Shown here: in pieces, positions 58,255 to 64,000 of the stretch | How positions within the stretch are numbered: position 1 is the first letter of the stretch | Layout: every line of letters begins with the position of its first letter | Origin: Gentiana macrophylla | Lineage: Eukaryota > Streptophyta > Magnoliopsida > Gentianales > Gentianaceae | Length of the DNA: 64,000 nucleotides | Direction of reading: 5' to 3' | Assembly: GCA_026214975.1 (NCBI GenBank) | Contig: JAOBSW010000985.1 | Coordinates: forward strand, 1 to 64,000 | Made by a program: the position numbers and the translations under genes | The notes under the pieces: generated by a model | The model's database searches: none | What the model was told of the DNA's origin: nothing | The model's input: only the letters and a program-made list of their open reading frames with translations

Positions 58255-60445
58255 CTACATCCGTCCTAAAATATAATTTTATTTAGTTTTTTGGTTTTAT
58301 CCCAAAATATAAATTTATTTAAAAAACCAATAAAGTATTTGTAACGCCCCTTTCCCGGACACCGAGTCCTTATCCGGAAAGAGCGCTCGGCACAAATATT
58401 ATCAAATAAATTCAATAATATATGTAAGCCTTACGTCATACACCATAACTAAAACGACGCGGAAGATAAAACGACTCGGGGAAAACCAAAAGACAAAAGA
58501 TCGAACACACGGTAATCAATGCTGTGAAAAACTAAATCCAATAAAGAGAACTAATCATCCAACATCCAAATCCCAAGGATCTCAAAAGAACTTAACCAGA
58601 ACTAATCCAAAAGAAAGACAACAATGTTTGAAACTAAGTCAACAACATTATTGAAAGAGTCAAAAGTAAAAGAACTAAGTCTTCACGAGCTCCATCTCAC
58701 ACGTCCTCGTCAAAGAACTCATCAGCAATAGCGACCTGTTCATCTTCTTTGGGGAAAGGGAAAGACAAACACAACGTAACGGGGTAAGTACAAAAGTACT
58801 CAGTAACGCGTAGAAGATCGTATAACCATGATCTCATAAAGAAATAAGAGCAACGCCGTCTTTTATTAATCCATTTCCGTTATTAACCCTAGCTAACTAT
58901 CATATTATGTTCATAGCATAACATGAGGTTCCAAAAGGTATCTAACTTAGCTCAAGTTTGTTACATCATGAATAACAGTGGCACTACGCCTAGTAATAGG
59001 ATGTACTAGGACAGGCTGGGTGCAACCTACTTAGAGACACGCTCTAAAGAGCCCCGGGAATATCTCGAGTCCCGATAGTGTGATAACCGGCGAGAATGCA
59101 CCAGACGCTTTATCTAGCCAATCGATTGACCGGCGTGAGTACGATCTACTTTGTCGGTCGAGAACACATCGCGATATTGTACTATGCCTTACCAAGCATT
59201 GCATGATGTTTAAGATTATTAATCTAGCACATACGTTTGATTCGATGTTTAACTAGCCACCCAAGTGTTTTCAAGTAAGCTCCTCACATCTCTACTCTCG
59301 TACTTAGACCACTAGACACGGATAAGCCACAGCAATTACAGACATCGATAAACTCTAGCTTATCGAAGCACCAGGCAAATCCAAATCTTTCGACGGTCCC
59401 ACACTTCATCTTTTTAGAGAATCCATGTGGTGCCGGAACTAAACGCATCAAAAGCTAATTCAAGGCTTTGTCACGTAGGGTTATGAAGTAAATACGCTAT
59501 TATAAAGCTTGAAACACATAAAAAGCGAAATAAAGATCGAATGACCCTGTCCGGACGAATAAACTTCTTTGTCCGACCACGGAGAAATAGCCGTGACGGA
59601 TACACACCTCATCCGTGACGGATGAACCACCACTCGGTCGACCGAATGGGACAGGCTCGGTCGGCCGAGCCTCCTCTGCACTCGTTTCGCGCGTTTTCCT
59701 TTCACGCACCACAGAGGGCGGTTTTTCGCGCTCTGCGTATTCTTCTCAAATTCAACCCAAACTCAACTTAAAGCGAATTAAAACCATGAAAAACAATCAT
59801 ACAAATTGCTCTACCACTTTACGAAACCTTAATCATACGATAAGAAAACCACGTTACCTTAATCAAACATTAACGGATCTAGGGATTGTTGATGTCAAAA
59901 GAACGCTTCATAGCGAGGCGATCACTTTTCTCTCTGCATGTCCGCACAAATTATCAACCTTTAAGCCTCGAAATTGAAAGACGGTGCCCGAACCCTTTTT
60001 TTCTTTCTCTCAACCAAAGACCAATGCTTTGCCGCTCTCCTCAAAATATCGGCCTCTCTTTTTTTGTGTAAAAAATAACTAGGTTATAATTAGGATTAGT
60101 CTTCCTTTTATAATCCCAATGACCTAATTATTTTCCTTAATTCCTTTATTACCCCCTTTTTTTTTTTGAAAAACCCTTTAAATAAAATATCATAATATTC
60201 TGATTTTTGTTAAAATACCGAATTGCCCTTTTTCAAAAATCGGGATATTACAGTATTTATTACATTTTTCTCATTCTATCTCTCATTTATTATATATTCA
60301 ACCATTTTTTACTACTTTACATTAATACCAATGAAATGTTATTTTAGTCTTTTTAATCAAAATTAATGACACATAATAAACTTAACTAACTCTTTTAATA
60401 AGTGTGCAAAAGTTCAAACGGATTTATATTTTGGGATGGAGGTAA
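58255..60445. mobile_element. Stowaway-like MITE interrupted by a solo LTR
   Basis: Left end CTACATCCGTCCTAAAATATAA after TA (58253-58254); right end ATTTTGGGATGGAGGTAA before TA (60446-60447). Without the LTR and one GTATT copy the MITE is about 273 bp. The paralogous locus reads straight across this site (51268-51290, AAGGCCTATTTTATATCT). Confidence 0.85.
58340..60252 (-). mobile_element. Solo LTR, gypsy/chromovirus-like, minus orientation
   Basis: 1913 bp, TGTAATATCCCG ... GGGGCGTTACA on the minus strand, with perfect GTATT duplications (58335-58339 and 60253-60257). TATAAAAGG lies at about 60106-60114 (complement). Short frames inside (59481-59712, 59615-59977) show no domain. Similar in plan to the solo LTR at 53033-55151. 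Confidence 0.85.
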
Positions 60446-60581
60446 TATATATATCTAATGGTTTAAGCAACTTATACAAATTAGGGGATTTGAAAGAAAA
60501 AAGGACAAAATAATTATCAAATTGAAAGAAAAAGAAAAAGCAAAAGTCATCCTTGTTGTAAATAGACTTTTTAATGTGACC

Positions 60582-61308
60582 TGTTATAATAGAAGAGAAA
60601 TCCAGATGACAAGAGAGATAAACAAACCGAAGCAATCTAAAGTAAACAATCACAGAAAATAACAGAAACAAGAAGAACATAAAGATTTAACGTGGTTTCC
60701 GGCGTTGCCGACTATTCCACGCATAGAAAAGAGATACTCCCTCCGTTCCAAAATAACTGATGCAGTTACCAAAATTATTTGTTCCATTTTATGCGATGTA
60801 GTTACATTTCCAATGCAGTATTTATTGTATTTTTCTTGTTTTACCCTTATTTATTACAACATGAGAGATAAAAAAAACATGGCTACATTATACTCAAGGG
60901 CTTTTTAGCCATTTCATTCTTAAAGTCAATGGATTAATTTACTTCCTTAATATGTGTGTTTTTGGCAACTGCATCAGAGTTGAACAGAGGGAGTATTTTA
61001 TATACACTGAATTTCAGACGAATTACATACTTTACAATGATCATAACATATGGTATTTATAGGCACAAATCCCTGAAACTGTAACCGCCAAAGGATCTTT
61101 GTCAGATTGCCATAAATGCCCCAGATGTGGGTCCCTCTGCTGGCCCAACTCAGCTGATCACTACATAGACATAGAACTTAGTTGTGTTTAATATACCTCA
61201 GTAGACTCAGCAGTCTGCTGACCTAGAAGAAGCTCTGCTGACTTCTACAAGCTTGAACACACTTCTCAGTTGACAATCACTCAGTTGATCTTCATATTAG
61301 TTCCAACA
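60582..61308 (-). mobile_element. 3' LTR of copia element D
   Basis: On the minus strand it begins TGTTGGAACTAATATG (61308) and probably ends TTCTATTATAACA (60582). TATAAATACC is at 61049-61058 (complement). A MITE is inserted at 60737-60993. The left end is set by the ACA terminus only. Confidence 0.6.
60737..60993. mobile_element. Stowaway-like MITE, 257 bp
   Basis: Termini CTCCCTCCGTTCC with GATGCAGTTACC inside, and (inverted) CTCCCTCTGTTCA with GATGCAGTTGCC; TA duplication at 60735-60736 and 60994-60995. Confidence 0.9.
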
Positions 61309-64000
61309 GATGTAGAGTTTAAGTCACTTTGCTGACAAATGTCCACCTTGACTTGAACTCTCCTTCACAGTCAACCAGATTGCATAACCAGATGTACTTG
61401 TACCAGATGCATTCGTCAATGCCAGATGTACTATACCAGATTACTCCACAGAATATACTCAGTTGACCTGCCCTTGGCTGAGCTTCCAGAAAACAGATTA
61501 TAAGCTTTGAATATTCAGCAAGTCAAGACACAACTGAAATATGCTCTGTTGAACTGGTTTAGTGAACATATCAGCAGGATTATCCTTGGTGCCAATCATC
61601 TTCATTACAACCCTCTTCTCATTGCTAGGTGTAGTGCCCGAAAGACAATTTGTGTAATTATTTTTGATAATGGATAATAGAATTTATCTCACCTTATTAC
61701 TTGCTTTGTGCTTGTAAGTAATACACTGCTGCAAACCCTAAGTATATCATTATGTAACCGCTTAACTCAGTGTATGGCATGAACGTGAGGATTGAGTTAG
61801 TTGTGATATACTTAAACTGTTAGTCCATGGTGAACTTAATCAGAGTTTAGGGTCTCATGATTAAAACACCAATAATGCACCCAGAACACCTCAGGGTGTC
61901 AGAGTCTTATCCGGACTGTCGGTAGAGGGTACCTGAGTAGGGCATTTATAAATGATGGCATTCATATAGGACTGAACCGATTTAATCTGGGTTTCTTGAT
62001 ATAATTCCGTAATCAAGAAAACTTATTGAATCAATAGATGATCATATATGGATTGACCTTAATCCTGAGGTGATCATAGGGTACTGCTTGTCTCGGGGTA
62101 GTGTTTGATGTGTTAGTTAAAGATCACTTTGATATGTGATTTGAGTCACTTCTCGTTGGCACTATTCACGATGAGTGAGTAGTTACGTGTTTCTGCAGAC
62201 ACGGAATCCATTCCTTCCTGCGGGAAGTAGAGAGATAGTCCCCTTATTTGTTAGCCTTAAGAAATTGATCGATCCCGGGAGTTCATATTAGACTAATTAG
62301 CTACTAGTCCGGTATGTGAACTAATTGATCACTAGGGGGTTAATGGTAAATAAGGATAAGATATTCTGAGTCAGGTTTACGGAGATTTCCCAATCAGAAT
62401 GGACAGTCTATGGAGGGTTAGTCCGTATGTAATAATTATATCAATAGACTCTTATTTACTCATAGGATTGAGTGTAAGTATATATCTATACTTGGTAGAG
62501 TTCAGTTTCGGGTTTATGGTGGCGTAATCCCGGAATTAATAATTTAAGTGTGAATATTCTGTTCGATGAATATTTTACTTAATTTATTGGAGCTACTGGT
62601 TATAGGTCCATGGTCCCCAACGTGGCTCCTATAATACGAGTATTTTCTTGTTATTGGGCCTCAGTGATAATTAATTGGCTGGGCCAATGAATTGATATGC
62701 GAAATATTATTTAGTTGGGCTAAATAATATAATACATAAAAAAGACATTTTATGTGGTCCTAAAACCCTAAGGTGTGGCGCCTCCCTCTCATAAAATGCA
62801 AGAATTGATTTTCTTGTGTGATTAGTTATTTGCTTGGTAAGTAATTAATTAATAAAAGATAATTGATTTAATTATTAATCACAATCTTTTATAAATGGAA
62901 TTATCTTTTATTGTGATTTCTTTTTAATTATTTATTTAATTAATTAGAAACTTGGAGGCCAAGGATTTACTCTCCTATATAAAGAGAGTTCTTCCAAGAC
63001 ACAATAGAGATGAAATTTTCGACATACACATATAAAATAGAGAGAAAAACTTTTTTCTTGTCTTGGGTTTCTGGTTGAAGAAAAACATGTAGTTTTTCTT
63101 AATGCATATCAAGGATGTTTCAATTCCATGGATCGGTGTCCACCAATCGCCGTTTGGAGAACACGTTGGAAGATTGTGGCTACTCATCCAACTATTGGTA
63201 AGTAGATCTAAACCCCCTTGTAGGAAGTTTAGATCATTTATTTATGATATGTAGTTTATAGATCGTGATCCATCCGCTGCACAAAGATTTGTTTTTTGTA
63301 CAGATCTGAGCTCCTACATCCTTCACTCATTTCTCAGAAAATGATATCTTACATCAATATGATTGGTTCTTTCATTATGTACTTGATCCTTAGCCAGACA
63401 AATTTCACTCAAACTATCACATCAAATCTCTGCTTGATCCTGATGTAGCCCTAAATATCTGACTAGTCCCTTTAACCAGATACCCTCCCTGGATGCTTCA
63501 GTAAGAGCCATATATTCTATCTCATTAGTTGATAAAGCCAATGTGGCCTGAAGAGTTTCTTTCCAACTGACAACTGAATTACCCAGTGTGAAAACATAAC
63601 CAGTCATTGATTTTCTATTGTCCACATAACCTGCATAATCAGCATCACAGTACCCTGTGACCAGACCTTGAGTATCACCTCAATAAATGAAACCAAAATC
63701 AGTTGTACCCCTAAGGTACCTGAACATTATTTTCACAGCTTTCCAGTGTTCCTTTATAGGTTGTGCCATAAACCTACTGACAACACTGACTGCCTGAGTC
63801 ACATCAGGCCTTGTGCAAACCATGGCATACATATGACGGCTAACTGCACTAGCATAAGGAACTTTTTACATGTACTCATTCTCCTCTGCTGATTGTAAAG
63901 CATAAACTGACAGATGAACATTTGATTCCGTAGGAGTATCTATTGGCTTTGTTGCAGACATGCCAAATCAGGCCAGTATCTTCTGTATATAGCCTTGATG
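61309..64000 (-). pseudogene. Copia element D pol (RT C-terminus and RNase H), interrupted
   Basis: Read from 64000 leftward: the end of reverse transcriptase (A-T-K-P-I-D-T-P-T near 63945, then Y-A-M-V-C-T-R-P-D-V near 63800-63830), RNase H (Y-C-D-A-D-Y-A-G, D-N-R-K-S-M-T-G-Y-V-F-T-L near 63590-63655), N-E-R-T-N-H-I-D-V-R-Y-H-F-L-R-N-E at 63331-63380, then a solo LTR, then the tail G-T-K-D-N-P-A-D-M-F-T-K-P-V at about 61548-61590. The polypurine region precedes the LTR at 61308. Several stops, e.g. near 63420 and 63680. The element continues beyond the window. Confidence 0.8.
61623..63325 (+). mobile_element. Solo LTR, 1703 bp, inside copia D
   Basis: TGCTAGGTGTAGTGCCCG ... CTACATCCTTCA with perfect CTCAT duplications (61618-61622 and 63326-63330). 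TATATAAA at 62976-62983 gives a plus orientation. It interrupts the RNase H frame of copia D exactly after the conserved F-L-R-N-E. No internal domain. Confidence 0.85.

Noticed and set aside
59481..59977. Several overlapping frames
   Set aside because: Inside a solo LTR and without domains.

Overview
This window is plant nuclear DNA, most likely from a eudicot. The evidence is the set of repeat families: Ty1/copia elements primed by an initiator-Met tRNA, a Ty3/gypsy Athila-type element with a tRNA-Asp primer site and an extra ORF3, and Stowaway-, hAT- and Mutator-like MITEs. Plant-style RING-H2 genes, long AT microsatellites and absence of bacterial operons agree. The species cannot be told. 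Most of the 64 kb is transposable elements nested in one another; the only convincing host genes are small RING-H2 ubiquitin-ligase genes at about 3.6 kb (broken), 13 kb, 49.5 kb and 57.7 kb, plus one unidentified reading frame at 43.5/48.6 kb split by a retrotransposon.

Layout. 0-2.6 kb: gypsy LTR and 3' UTR remnants. 3.6-4.2 kb: frameshifted RING-H2 gene with an N-terminal repeat. 5.0-8.4 kb: copy 1 of a Mutator-like (MULE-like) non-autonomous repeat. 8.4-12.3 kb: MITEs, a minus-strand copia LTR and two converging copia gag remnants. 13.0-13.8 kb: RING-H2 gene (minus strand). 14.2-34.8 kb: one composite in which copy 2 of the MULE-like repeat is split by a 13.7-kb Athila element (TSD ACGCG) and, 51 bp further on, a 4.2-kb copia element (TSD GGTTT). 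35.2-40.9 kb: an old copia LTR split by a nearly intact minus-strand copia element (TSD GTATT). 41-43 kb: a hAT MITE inside a hAT MITE, then copy 3 of the MULE-like repeat. 43.6-48.5 kb: a plus-strand copia element (TSD GCTTT) inside an open reading frame. 49.4-52.1 kb and 57.5-60.6 kb: a segmental duplication, each half with a RING-H2 gene and its own private insertions. 53.0-55.2 kb: minus-strand solo LTR (TSD GGGAA) carrying a hAT MITE (TSD TTGACCAT). 60.6-64 kb: minus-strand copia element carrying a Stowaway MITE in its LTR and a 1.7-kb solo LTR (TSD CTCAT) in its RNase H region.

The transposons do not cooperate; their interest is the insertion order fixed by target-site duplications and by empty sites in paralogous copies. 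The three minus-strand RING-H2 genes share a TATA-like element about 60-70 bp upstream of their start codons and differ mainly in an acidic linker. Within the Athila element, an array of GC-rich motifs resembling the LTR upstream region recurs internally, directly before a TATA box, a leader, an intron-like stretch and the ORF3 start. This could be a second, internal promoter and is the most novel-looking signal here. Many frame breaks fall beside CAG/CTG triplets or homopolymers, and one LTR pair differs only by indels, so some apparent pseudogenisation may be consensus error.
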